Positions 17,455 through 27,222 of a DNA stretch of 64,000 nt are shown here, piece by piece. The position numbers and the translations under genes are program-made. The notes beneath the pieces were generated by a model. The model was not told the origin of the DNA, made no database searches, and saw only the letters and a list, made by a program, of their open reading frames with translations. The DNA lies in the NCBI RefSeq assembly GCF_036059255.1, contig NZ_CP107947.1, positions 1,674,001 to 1,738,000 of the forward strand. The letters are read 5' to 3'. This stretch comes from Micromonospora sp. NBC_00389 (GTDB taxonomy: Bacteria > Actinomycetota > Actinomycetes > Mycobacteriales > Micromonosporaceae). Position 1 is the stretch's first letter; the number at the start of each line of letters is the position of its first letter.

Positions 17455-18654
17455 TCAGGCCGGCGCGGTGAGCAGGCGGACGGCCTCACGTACGTCGTCG
17501 GTCAGGTGGATCGTCGACGACAGGTCGCCGAACGGGGAGGCGGCCAACAGCGGACGCAACAACGCCTGCACCGGCAGCTCCTGGGTCCAGTACGCGCGGT
17601 CCAGGAAGATGTACGCCCCGCTCGCCCCGTCGGTGCCGTAGTAGGTCTTGGTGGCGGCCTGGAACACCTCCTGCACCGTGCCCGCCCGTCCCGGAGCGAA
17701 GACGATGCCGCCCCGGGCGAGCCGCAGGATGGTGTCCTCCCGGATCGCGTTCGAGAAGTACTTGGCGATCCGCCCCGCGAACAGGTTCGCCGGCTCGTGC
17801 CCGTACAGCCAGGTCGGGATGGCCAGCCCGCCGGCCCGCGCCCATCCCGCGTCGGCGCCGCGCTGCCGGGGCACGCCCGCGTACCGCTGCCGGATCTCCA
17901 GCGCCGTGGCGGTGTACCGGTGGTGGTCGGTGAAATCGGGCGCGGTGGCCAGCAAATCGATCGCCGCGGTCAACTCCGCCGCCGGTTGGTCCGCCAGGTA
18001 GGCGCCGAGGTTCGCCGCCTCCATCACCCCGGGGCCGCCGCCGGTCACCACCAGCCGGTCGGCCCGCGCCAGCTCCCAACCCAGCACGGCCGCCATCCGG
18101 TACGCCGGGCTGCCGCGCCGCACCGCGTGCCCGCCCATGATTCCCACCACCGACTGCGGCCCGTGCCCGGCCAGCCAGGCGCGGGTGGCGTCGGCCAGCG
18201 CGTTGTCCACGCCGTGGTCGTGCAGTCGCTGACCGAGCGCCTCCTTGACGTCCGGCAGCGCGCCGCCGTGCGCCCGGTAGTGCTCGTACACCCGGGTGTC
18301 GTACATCCCGGCGAACCCGCCCTCGGCGAACCCGGCGGCCAGCTCCTCCGGGGTGTAGAGGTGCGTCGGCTGGGTCGGGTAGGGCAGCCCGGAGAACGGG
18401 GGCACCACGTTCGCGCCGCGCCGGACCAGGTCGGCGCCGACCTCCCGGGAGGCGAACCGGCAGCCGACGAAGAGGGTGCCGGTGACCTCGACGCCGGTCA
18501 GGTCGGGGGCCGGGGCGAGGTCGAGGCGGAGCCCCTGCACGGTCAGCCCGGTCAGGCGGCCGGTGGCCAGGCGCTGGTCGAGCTCGTCGCGGGTCTGGAT
18601 CTCGTTGGCGTGCAGGTGCGGCTCGATGACGTCCGCGGGAGGTGGGGTCGGCAC
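17455..18654 (-). CDS. LOG-family (lysine-decarboxylase-like) Rossmann protein, long form
   Basis: A 399-residue protein. The C-terminal half carries the two LOG motifs: VVTGGGPGVMEAAN (GGGxGxM) at about residues 203-216 and APGRAGTVQEVFQA (PGGxGTxxE type) near residue 325. The N-terminal 120 residues (TRDELDQRLATGRLTGLTVQG...) hold pentapeptide-like and unknown sequence. LOG enzymes hydrolyse nucleoside 5'-monophosphate conjugates such as cytokinin ribotides; in bacteria many act as AMP/IMP-type phosphoribohydrolases. The second motif has R where most members have G. Substrate unknown. A short ORF with a terminator lies upstream. Confidence 0.78.
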   Translation of the reverse strand: MPTPPPADVIEPHLHANEIQTRDELDQRLATGRLTGLTVQGLRLDLAPAPDLTGVEVTGTLFVGCRFASREVGADLVRRGANVVPPFSGLPYPTQPTHLYTPEELAAGFAEGGFAGMYDTRVYEHYRAHGGALPDVKEALGQRLHDHGVDNALADATRAWLAGHGPQSVVGIMGGHAVRRGSPAYRMAAVLGWELARADRLVVTGGGPGVMEAANLGAYLADQPAAELTAAIDLLATAPDFTDHHRYTATALEIRQRYAGVPRQRGADAGWARAGGLAIPTWLYGHEPANLFAGRIAKYFSNAIREDTILRLARGGIVFAPGRAGTVQEVFQAATKTYYGTDGASGAYIFLDRAYWTQELPVQALLRPLLAASPFGDLSSTIHLTDDVREAVRLLTAPA

Positions 18655-18712
18655 CGGGCCATCCTGCCCCTCCGGCGGGGGCGGCCAAACCCCGGGCCGG
18701 AGGCGGAAACGA

Positions 18713-18746
18713 CAGGAGCCCGGTGGTCGTGGCCACCGGGCTCCTG
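18713..18746 (-). terminator. Strong hairpin between a 10-codon ORF and the LOG-family gene
   Basis: A perfect 14-bp inverted repeat (CAGGAGCCCGGTGG and complement, 6-base loop) is followed on the minus strand by TCGTTTCC. It lies 59 bases upstream of the LOG-family start, so it would end transcription before that gene. It could be an attenuator or the terminator of a small RNA. Confidence 0.6.
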
Positions 18747-18777
18747 CTTAACCGGGTCCTGGGGAGGCTCCGGACCA

Positions 18778-18810
18778 TTAGTTGTAGTGGAAAACACCTG
18801 GCGGCGGCAT
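18778..18810 (-). CDS. Possible 10-residue leader peptide
   Basis: A minimal ORF encoding MPPPGVFHYN and ending in TAA, 31 bases before a strong hairpin terminator and upstream of the LOG-family gene on the same strand. A GAGGAG sequence occurs about 20 bases before the ATG, too far for an ideal ribosome site. The arrangement (short ORF, hairpin, gene) suggests an attenuation leader or a small transcript, but the ORF could be chance. No amino-acid run points to a regulatory substrate. Confidence 0.25.
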   Translation of the reverse strand: MPPPGVFHYN

Positions 18811-18903
18811 AGGCCGCAGGCGTGACCAACTCCTCAGCCGTTCAGCCGAACGCGTTGGCCGACCCGCTCGCGTGCCACCCCACCCAGCGGGTTGAATGGG
18901 GCG

Positions 18904-19332
18904 ATGCAGAACCTTTTGCCAGAGCCACCGGCCACGCTCCTCCCCGTGAACGACGAGGCTGACGCCGCCCTGGCCGGCGCCGAGGCGGTCGGCACCGATG
19001 AGGCGTACGCCGAGGTGGCGGCCCGCTTCCCGACCTACAGTGCGGCCTGGGCGGAGCTCGCGGCGCGGGCGTTCGCGCAGGGCCAGGTGGTGACGGCGTA
19101 CGCCTACGCGCGCACCGGCTACCACCGTGGCCTGGACCAGTTGCGCCGCAGCGGCTGGAAGGGCCACGGCCCCGTGCCGTGGTCGCACGAGCCGAACCGG
19201 GGCTTCCTCCGGTGCCTGTACGTGCTTTCCCGGGCCGCGGACGAGATCGGCGAGGCCGACGAGGCGGCTCGCTGCGCCCAGTTCCTTCGCGACTGCGACC
19301 CGGCGGCGGCGGACGCGCTGGCCAGCAACTGA
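18904..19332 (+). CDS. DUF3151-domain protein
   Basis: A 142-residue protein fitting DUF3151: MQNLLPEPPATLLP at the start, AAWAELAARAFAQGQVVTAYAYARTGYHRGLDQLRRSGWKGHGPVPW in the middle (TPR-like helices), and PNRGFLRCLYVLSRAADEIGE at the end. It is a small soluble protein nearly universal in actinobacteria and of unknown role. The ATG at 18904 was chosen over an ATG at 18892 because the family begins close to this methionine; both are possible. fbaA lies nearby, an arrangement often seen in actinobacteria. Confidence 0.85.
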   Translation: MQNLLPEPPATLLPVNDEADAALAGAEAVGTDEAYAEVAARFPTYSAAWAELAARAFAQGQVVTAYAYARTGYHRGLDQLRRSGWKGHGPVPWSHEPNRGFLRCLYVLSRAADEIGEADEAARCAQFLRDCDPAAADALASN

Positions 19333-19340
19333 CACCCGTC

Positions 19341-19379
19341 CCGACGGCCGGTCCGGGTCACGCCCGGGCCGGCCGTCGG
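19341..19379. terminator. Bidirectional terminator after the DUF3151 gene
   Basis: 17-bp arms (CCGACGGCCGGTCCGGG against CCCGGGCCGGCCGTCGG, one mismatch) around a 5-base loop between convergent stops at 19332 and 19384. Confidence 0.8.
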
Positions 19380-19383
19380 CGGG

Positions 19384-21855
19384 TTACAACCCCTCGGCGA
19401 CCGCAGCGGCGATCTTCAGCCAGGCGTCGCGGGTGGCCGAGGAGAGCCCGCCGTACCGGATCGGCTCGCCGCTGTCGATGAGCCGCTCGTACGGGGCCAG
19501 CAGCACCGCCCGGGTCCGGGCGGCGAAGTGCTCCTGGATGGCCGGCAGGTCGATCTCCTTGCGGGACGGCGGCATCGACACCACCGTCACCGCCTGCCGG
19601 ACCAGCCGTTGCCGGCCGCTCTGCTCCAGATGGTCGAGCATCCGCGCGGCGGTCTCCGCCGAGTCGTTCCGCGCCGACATGGTGACGACCAGTTGGTCGG
19701 TGGCATCCATCGAGGCCTGCCAGTTCTGCGCGCGGACGTTGTTGCCGGTGTCCACGAAGATCAACTTATAGAACCGGCTGACCACCTCACGGATCTCGGC
19801 GAACGCGGCCGCCGTGAGCATCTCGCCGCCGGTGGCCGACTCGTCCGAGGCGAGCACGTCGAACATTCCCTCGCCTTGCGAGCGGACGTACTGCGACAGG
19901 TCACCGACCCGACCGTGCGCGCCCTGGAACTGACCGAGGTCACGCAGCATGTCCCGCACCGTGCGCGAGTGGAAGTCCTGCTGGGCACGCATCCCGAGGG
20001 TGCCCTGGGTCTCGTTGTTGTCCCAGGCCAGCACGTAGCCACCGCGCTTCTGGCCGAACGTCATCGCGAGCAGCAGGATGGCCACCGTCTTGCCGGCGCC
20101 GCCCTTCGGGTTGACCACGGTCACCTGCCGCAGCCCGCCGAAGTTGCGGCGCACCATCTCGATGTCCCGCTTGAGCTCCTGCTCCTGCCGCCCGGGAGCG
20201 AGCCGGAGCAGCCCCATCTTGTTGACCACCGCGCGCACGCCCATGGTGGCCACCGGGTCGGCGGGCCGTACCTGCCGACGCCGGGCGAAATCCTCGGCGG
20301 TCGGTGCTGCGGTGGTCTCCGGTGTCCAGGTGGCGTCCGGATAGCCGGTGGACGGCACCCGGGTCACCCCCTCGGCCTCCTGGTACTGCTGCGGCGGCCC
20401 CGGCGTGGCCCCGGGCGTGCCCTGCTGCCAGGGCGGCGGGTACCAGCCCGGTGACGGCGGGAACGGCCCCGGCGGCGGGGCCACCGGCGCACCCTGCTGC
20501 GGCAATGGGTTGCTCTGCGGCGGACCGCCGAACTGGGTCACGTCCGGTGGTGGCGGGATCGGCGCCGGTCCGGCCTGGCCGGGAACCCCAGCGGCGTACG
20601 TCTGCCCCGAGTACGTCTGCCCGGAGTAGGTCTGCCCGGGGTACGTCTTTCCGGGGCCGGCCTGCGGGGCGGCGGGGCCGCCGGGGTGCGATTGCTGCGG
20701 ACCGGGCGGAGCGGGGATCGGCGGCAACGCGTTGGCGGCCTCGTCGTGGGCCGGTCCGGACGCGCCGGCCGGCCGCTGCGGCGGAAGCGCCCAGGGCGAT
20801 TCGGTGGTCGGCCGCGCCGGCGCCACGGAGGGTCCATCCTCCCCGGTGCCGGTGCCGGTGCCGGTGCCGGTGCCGGTGCCGGTGCCGGTGCCGGTGCCGC
20901 CATCCGAGGTCGCCGCCGGACCGGCCGCCGCGGGGTCGGCGGTCGCGGGGTCGGCAGGCGTCCTGCTCTCGACGGGCACGGCGGCTGCCGCCGGGCGGTC
21001 CAGGGAGAACGGCTGGTCCAGGTCGACGCCGCCCGGCACGATCGGCGGGGCCGGGACGGCTGGAGGATCACCGGCCTGCGTCGCTGCCACCCCGGCCGCC
21101 GGTGCGGCTGCCCACGGCGTGGCGCCGGCCGCCCCGGACGCGGTACTCGCTGCCTCGGGCGCGCTGTTCGTCGGCGCGGAGGCGGTGCTCGCCGGGCTGC
21201 CCGGCGTTGCGGTGCTGCCCGGCGTTGCGGTGCTGCCAGGCGTTGCGGTGCTGCCCGGCGTTGCGGTGCTGCCCGGCGTTGCGGTGCCGCCCGGGGTCTC
21301 GGTGGTGCTGCTCGCGGGATCGGACGCTGAACCGGCCGCCGGGCCGGCGGTGCCGACCACTGCGCCGTTCGGGGCGGGGCTGGTAGCCGGCGGGCCAGGC
21401 AGGGCATCGGTGGTCGACGGCGAGGGCGAAGTGTCGCCGGCCGTCGGGCCGGGAGCGTCGGGTGTCGGCGGGTCGGCCGGCGGCGTCCAACTCGGCTGCG
21501 GCGGGGCCCAGCCCGGCGCGGCGCCGGACGGGCCGGTGACTCCCCAGCCGCCGGGCGGCGGCACGGCACCGGTGAGCGACGGGTAGTCGGACGGCGACGG
21601 CGGGGTCGCGGCCGGGGCCGGGGATTGCCAGGGGACCGGCGGACCACCCGTCGACGGTGCGGCCACCGGCGGCAGCACGGTCGACGATTCCGCGGCCGAC
21701 GACGGGGCACCCCGCTGGTTGGCGACCGAGGCCCATGGCGGTGCCACGTTGCCCGCGCCGGAGTCGGCTGGATCAGGTGGCCAGAGTGGTTCGATGTCCC
21801 GCTCCGGCACCGGCTGCTGGCCGGGCACCTGCGCCCGGTCGGCTTTCTCGTCCAT
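19384..21855 (-). CDS. MinD/ParA-like ATPase with long repetitive Pro/Ala-rich N-terminal region (EspI-like)
   Basis: An 823-residue protein. The first 530 residues are low complexity (Pro, Ala, Thr, Gly), including (GT)n and TPGSTA repeats. The last 280 residues form a P-loop ATPase of the MinD/ParA class: VVNPKGGAGKTVAILLLA (deviant Walker A), VLAWDNNETQGTLG, and KLIFVDTGNNVRAQNW (Walker B region). This plan is that of EspI (Rv3876) and similar actinobacterial proteins linked to type VII secretion, where a Pro-rich domain precedes a MinD-like ATPase. No ESX genes are adjacent, so that role is only suggested. The ATG at 21855 is the only plausible start. Confidence 0.8.
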   Translation of the reverse strand: MDEKADRAQVPGQQPVPERDIEPLWPPDPADSGAGNVAPPWASVANQRGAPSSAAESSTVLPPVAAPSTGGPPVPWQSPAPAATPPSPSDYPSLTGAVPPPGGWGVTGPSGAAPGWAPPQPSWTPPADPPTPDAPGPTAGDTSPSPSTTDALPGPPATSPAPNGAVVGTAGPAAGSASDPASSTTETPGGTATPGSTATPGSTATPGSTATPGSTATPGSPASTASAPTNSAPEAASTASGAAGATPWAAAPAAGVAATQAGDPPAVPAPPIVPGGVDLDQPFSLDRPAAAAVPVESRTPADPATADPAAAGPAATSDGGTGTGTGTGTGTGTGTGTGEDGPSVAPARPTTESPWALPPQRPAGASGPAHDEAANALPPIPAPPGPQQSHPGGPAAPQAGPGKTYPGQTYSGQTYSGQTYAAGVPGQAGPAPIPPPPDVTQFGGPPQSNPLPQQGAPVAPPPGPFPPSPGWYPPPWQQGTPGATPGPPQQYQEAEGVTRVPSTGYPDATWTPETTAAPTAEDFARRRQVRPADPVATMGVRAVVNKMGLLRLAPGRQEQELKRDIEMVRRNFGGLRQVTVVNPKGGAGKTVAILLLAMTFGQKRGGYVLAWDNNETQGTLGMRAQQDFHSRTVRDMLRDLGQFQGAHGRVGDLSQYVRSQGEGMFDVLASDESATGGEMLTAAAFAEIREVVSRFYKLIFVDTGNNVRAQNWQASMDATDQLVVTMSARNDSAETAARMLDHLEQSGRQRLVRQAVTVVSMPPSRKEIDLPAIQEHFAARTRAVLLAPYERLIDSGEPIRYGGLSSATRDAWLKIAAAVAEGL
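20845..20898. repeat. Hexanucleotide tandem repeat inside the MinD-like gene
   Basis: Nine perfect copies of GGTGCC (54 bp). On the coding strand they specify a (Gly-Thr)n run. Because the unit is 6 bp, copy-number change keeps the frame and only alters linker length. Confidence 0.9.
21197..21286. repeat. 18-bp tandem repeat inside the MinD-like gene
   Basis: Five copies of an 18-bp unit (CTGCCCGGCGTTGCGGTG), one with a single base change in the third copy. They encode TATPGS-type hexapeptide repeats in the disordered region. A sixth, diverged unit follows. Confidence 0.9.
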
Positions 21856-21924
21856 TACGGCCTCCCCAGTCCTCCTGCGAGGATAGGCCCACCGGCCGAG
21901 GAGGGCCGGCCGGCGCAGCCGGGG

Positions 21925-24394
<2,470 letters not shown>

Positions 24395-24462
24395 TCCGAA
24401 AACTGAGGGTGGGTGGGCGCGCGGCAGCGTCCGGCGGAGCCGGACTCGGTGTGGTGGTGCGG

Positions 24463-25746
24463 TCAGGCTGCGGTGGGTAGGTGGGTGCGTTCGGCGGTGA
24501 CGGTGTAGCCGAGGGCTTCGAGTTGTCGGATGTGGTTGCGGGCGCGTCGTTCGGGGTTGACGCGGGTGTCGTAGAAGTCGGCGCCGAGGTCGTGGAATGT
24601 GGCCTCGGGGTCGTGGAGAAGGTGCCAGATGATGATGAGGGTGGATCGGCCGACTGCGACGATGGCGCGTTTGGCGCCGCGTCGGCGGGCGATGCGGCGA
24701 TAGCGCTCGCCGAGGAAGGTGGGGGTGCGGGCGGCGCTGACGGCGATCTGGCCGAGGACGCGGGCCAGGTAGGGGTTGCCGTGGCTGGTGGAGCCGCTGC
24801 CTTTCTTGCGGCCTGCGGATTCTTTCACGGTGGGTGAGAACCGGGCCCATGAGGTCAGGTGGGCCGGGGTTGGGAAACGGCTCATGTCCACGCCGATTTC
24901 CGCGATGATCGCCCGCGCGGCCACCGGTCCCACGCCGGGGATGTGCTCAAGCCGGCTGGCCGCCTGCGCGAAAGGGGCGATGCAGACCTCGATCTGCGTG
25001 TCGACGTCGGCGATGTCGGCCTCGATCGCGTCGACGCGGGTGAGCATCTTGCTCAGCAGGAACGCGTGATGGTCGGTGAACCGACCGACGAACGCCTCTT
25101 CCAACATGCTGATCTTGCGGCGGAGGCTGGACCGGGCCAGTTGCGCGAGCTGGCGCGGGTCGCGTTCACCGGCGATCAACGCCGCCATCATGGCCCGCCC
25201 GGAAGTGCCGAAGATGTCGGAGGCGACCACGGACAGCTTGATCTGCGCGTCTTCGAGGAGCTTCTCGGCCCGGTTCTTCTCCGCTGTCTGCGCGGCGACG
25301 AGATCGACTCGATAGCGGGTCAGGTCGCGCAGCATCCGAATCTGCGGCGGCGGCACGAAACTCGGCCGCAGCATCTGCCGCTCGGCGACCTTACACAGCC
25401 ACACCGCGTCCAACCGATCGGTCTTGGGTCGTCCCGGCAGGTGTTTGACATCGCGGGCGTTGACCAGCCACGTCTCGAACCCGGCTGCTTCCAGCAGATA
25501 GAACGCCGGCTTCCAGTAGTCGCTGGTCGCCTCCATCACCACCCGGGTCACACCCAAGCTGCGCAGCCGCTCGGCCATCCGCCCCAGCGACCGGGTCATC
25601 GTCGAGAAGGTCTCGACCTCCTGCACCCGCCGACCCGGTCTGTCCGGGTGGGGCAGCCGCACACAACACACGAGCGAGGACTTACCGATATCCAGCGCGG
25701 CGATCCGCTCGATGATCTCCTCGCGCTCCTGAGTCTCCTCCAACAC
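24463..25746 (-). CDS. IS110-family transposase/recombinase (copy 1)
   Basis: A 427-residue protein. The N-terminal DEDD (RuvC-like) domain shows ALDIGKSS (Asp19), VVMEATSDYW (Glu72) and KTDRLDAVWL (Asp110, Asp113). A coiled-coil-like middle follows, and the C-terminal Tnp_2 domain shows LEHIPGVGPVAARAII and GSGSTSHGNPYLAR, which includes the conserved serine region. All expected motifs are intact, so it may be active. The GTG at 25746 is preferred over an upstream ATG at 25800 because AGGGAGG lies just before it. The translation is identical to that of copy 2. Confidence 0.93.
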   Translation of the reverse strand: MLEETQEREEIIERIAALDIGKSSLVCCVRLPHPDRPGRRVQEVETFSTMTRSLGRMAERLRSLGVTRVVMEATSDYWKPAFYLLEAAGFETWLVNARDVKHLPGRPKTDRLDAVWLCKVAERQMLRPSFVPPPQIRMLRDLTRYRVDLVAAQTAEKNRAEKLLEDAQIKLSVVASDIFGTSGRAMMAALIAGERDPRQLAQLARSSLRRKISMLEEAFVGRFTDHHAFLLSKMLTRVDAIEADIADVDTQIEVCIAPFAQAASRLEHIPGVGPVAARAIIAEIGVDMSRFPTPAHLTSWARFSPTVKESAGRKKGSGSTSHGNPYLARVLGQIAVSAARTPTFLGERYRRIARRRGAKRAIVAVGRSTLIIIWHLLHDPEATFHDLGADFYDTRVNPERRARNHIRQLEALGYTVTAERTHLPTAA

Positions 25747-26016
25747 GTGACCCTCCCTGCCCGCGCCGAACCCGCCAACGGCGTCGCCCGCGGTGACCAC
25801 AGAGGGACAGCGAATCTAATCCTCGTGCTCGAAGCAACAGTGAAGGGCCCATCAGCGTGGCCACCAGCATCCGACTAACCCACGGCCTGAACCGAACCAA
25901 GGAGGCGACGACGTCAGCGGGCGACCCCACCACGGCACCACCAACCACCGGCACAGCGCAACAGGCGAGAACAGTTTTCAGCCCGGAACGGGCCACCCAA
26001 CAGGGAGACGGAGACT
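25747..26016 (-). ncRNA. Candidate bridge RNA region of IS110 copy 1
   Basis: The 270-bp segment upstream of the transposase is where IS110-group elements encode their bridge RNA. Read on the minus strand, it contains GGGTTAG (25881-25875), identical to the target sequence flanking the insertion through the AG core, and further on GGATTAG (25822-25816), identical to the element's own terminal sequence through the core. The order target motif then donor motif agrees with the known bridge RNA layout. Secondary structure was not calculated and the RNA ends are unknown. Confidence 0.5.
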
Positions 26017-26051
26017 AACCCCCGGGGTTGGCCTCACCGTCGTCGTCCCGG

Positions 26052-26107
26052 TGATCAAGAGGTTTGCGTCAGGATCCCGCTCGAAATTGACGCAAACCTC
26101 TTGATCA
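26052..26107. repeat. TGATCA-capped inverted repeat, family A, copy 2
   Basis: A perfect 20-bp inverted repeat (TGATCAAGAGGTTTGCGTCA and complement) around a 16-base loop. The arms are identical to those of the copy at 6233-6288, while the loop is unrelated. It lies between IS110 copy 1 and the AbiEi-like gene. Confidence 0.85.
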
Positions 26108-26124
26108 ACTTTGTCCTGGCACGG

Positions 26125-26154
26125 TTGTCCACAGGGTGGTGGGGGTTATCCACA
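26125..26154 (+). promoter_or_regulatory. Two tandem DnaA-box-like 9-mers
   Basis: TTGTCCACA at 26125-26133 and TTATCCACA at 26146-26154 both match the DnaA-box consensus (TTGTCCACA is the form preferred in actinomycetes). They lie directly upstream of the AbiEi/DUF559-like gene. The region is far from any recognisable oriC, so they may titrate DnaA, regulate the gene, or be coincidental. Confidence 0.45.
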
Positions 26155-26194
26155 GGGGCTTTGGGTGGGTGGGGCCGGTGGGCAGGCTGGGGTG

Positions 26195-27121
26195 GTGGGA
26201 CCACACCAGCTACTTTGCGACATAGCGGCCGGGCAAGACGGGATGGTCACCCTGGCGCAGGCGCTTCGCGCCGGCCTGACCAGGGATCAGGTCCGACACC
26301 TGTGTCGATCCGGCAGGTGGCAACGGCTCCTCCGTAGCTGCTTCGTACCGAATGCGAAGTTGAGCTACTCAACACTGCAGCGAGCGCGGGTTCGGGCAGC
26401 AGTCGCGAGCCTTGGCCCGGGTGCCTTCGCTGTCTTCGGCACCGCACTGGAGCTGTACGGCATCGCAGGTCTCCGCCGGGCTCCGCTGGTCCACGTTTCG
26501 GTCCCGGTTGATCGGCCACGGCCCCAACGCCCTCTGGCGCCATGGCTGATCGTGCACCAGTTGACCGTCGGCCCCGGCGACATCGCTGAGGTCGCGGGTG
26601 TCCGCGCGACCGCTCCGCTCCGCACCGTCTCGGACGTCATTCTCCAAGTTGATCGTTACCCCGCGGTCTCGGTCCTCGACTCGGCGCTGAACCAGGGCCG
26701 GATCACCTCAGCGCAACTGGCGCTGATCCCGAGCCTGATCCGCGGCAGGCGGGGCGCGGTCGCGGCGCGGGCCTGTCTGGCAGAGGCGGACGGGCGGGCG
26801 CAGTCGCCACTGGAGACGCGAACCCGATTGCGGTGCGTGGACGGCCGGGTGCCACCGGACGCCCTCCATTTGGAGATTCGCGACGACGACGGATACCTCG
26901 GCATCGGTGACCTCGGCTGGCGCGGGCCCCGGATCATCGCCGAGGCCGACGGTCGCGACGCGCACGGCAGCCCGGAGGCGGCCTTCGCCGACCGACGCCG
27001 GCAGACCCGTCTGGTCAACGCCGGCTGGACCGTCCTCCGCTTCACCTGGTCGGACACCCTCCGCCCGGACTACATCCCGTGGACCGTCCGCCAGGCGATC
27101 GCCGCCGCCCGGCGCCGTTGA
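26195..27121 (+). CDS. AbiEi-like winged-helix protein with C-terminal DUF559/Vsr-type nuclease fold
   Basis: A 308-residue protein. The N-terminus matches the AbiEi antitoxin N-terminal domain (LLCDIAAGQDGMVTLAQALRAGLTRDQV...). The C-terminus has the PD-(D/E)XK-like pattern of DUF559: LGIGDLGW, IIAEADGRDAH, and RRRQTRLVNAGWTVLRFTWSD. Such actinobacterial proteins are often annotated as type IV toxin-antitoxin AbiEi antitoxin domain or endonuclease domain proteins. No AbiEii nucleotidyltransferase toxin gene is next to it, so a toxin-antitoxin role is not supported here. The GTG at 26195 is one of two adjacent GTG candidates; the start is uncertain. Its TGA is part of an inverted repeat. Confidence 0.7.
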   Translation: MGPHQLLCDIAAGQDGMVTLAQALRAGLTRDQVRHLCRSGRWQRLLRSCFVPNAKLSYSTLQRARVRAAVASLGPGAFAVFGTALELYGIAGLRRAPLVHVSVPVDRPRPQRPLAPWLIVHQLTVGPGDIAEVAGVRATAPLRTVSDVILQVDRYPAVSVLDSALNQGRITSAQLALIPSLIRGRRGAVAARACLAEADGRAQSPLETRTRLRCVDGRVPPDALHLEIRDDDGYLGIGDLGWRGPRIIAEADGRDAHGSPEAAFADRRRQTRLVNAGWTVLRFTWSDTLRPDYIPWTVRQAIAAARRR

Positions 27122-27175
27122 CCATGAAGTTATCGCCATGACACGCCGAGACGGCGGGCAACAACTTCATGATCA
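27119..27175. repeat. TGATCA-capped inverted repeat, family B, copy 1
   Basis: Imperfect arms: TGACCATGAAGTTATCGCC at 27119-27137 against GGCAACAACTTCATGATCA at 27157-27175, with three mismatches, around a 19-base loop. The stop codon of the preceding gene is part of the left arm. A better-conserved copy lies at 51936-51992. Confidence 0.75.
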
Positions 27176-27222
27176 CCGGCTGTCGCCGGCGGGCGGGGGT
27201 GGGGGCAGTAGGATTTCGGGTC

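Noticed and set aside
20845..21286. CRISPR-like array
   Set aside because: The repeats are short, contiguous and without spacers, and they lie inside a coding sequence as hexapeptide or dipeptide repeats.
26195..27121. Type IV toxin-antitoxin system
   Set aside because: Only the AbiEi-like domain is present, fused to a nuclease-like fold; no AbiEii-type toxin gene lies next to it.
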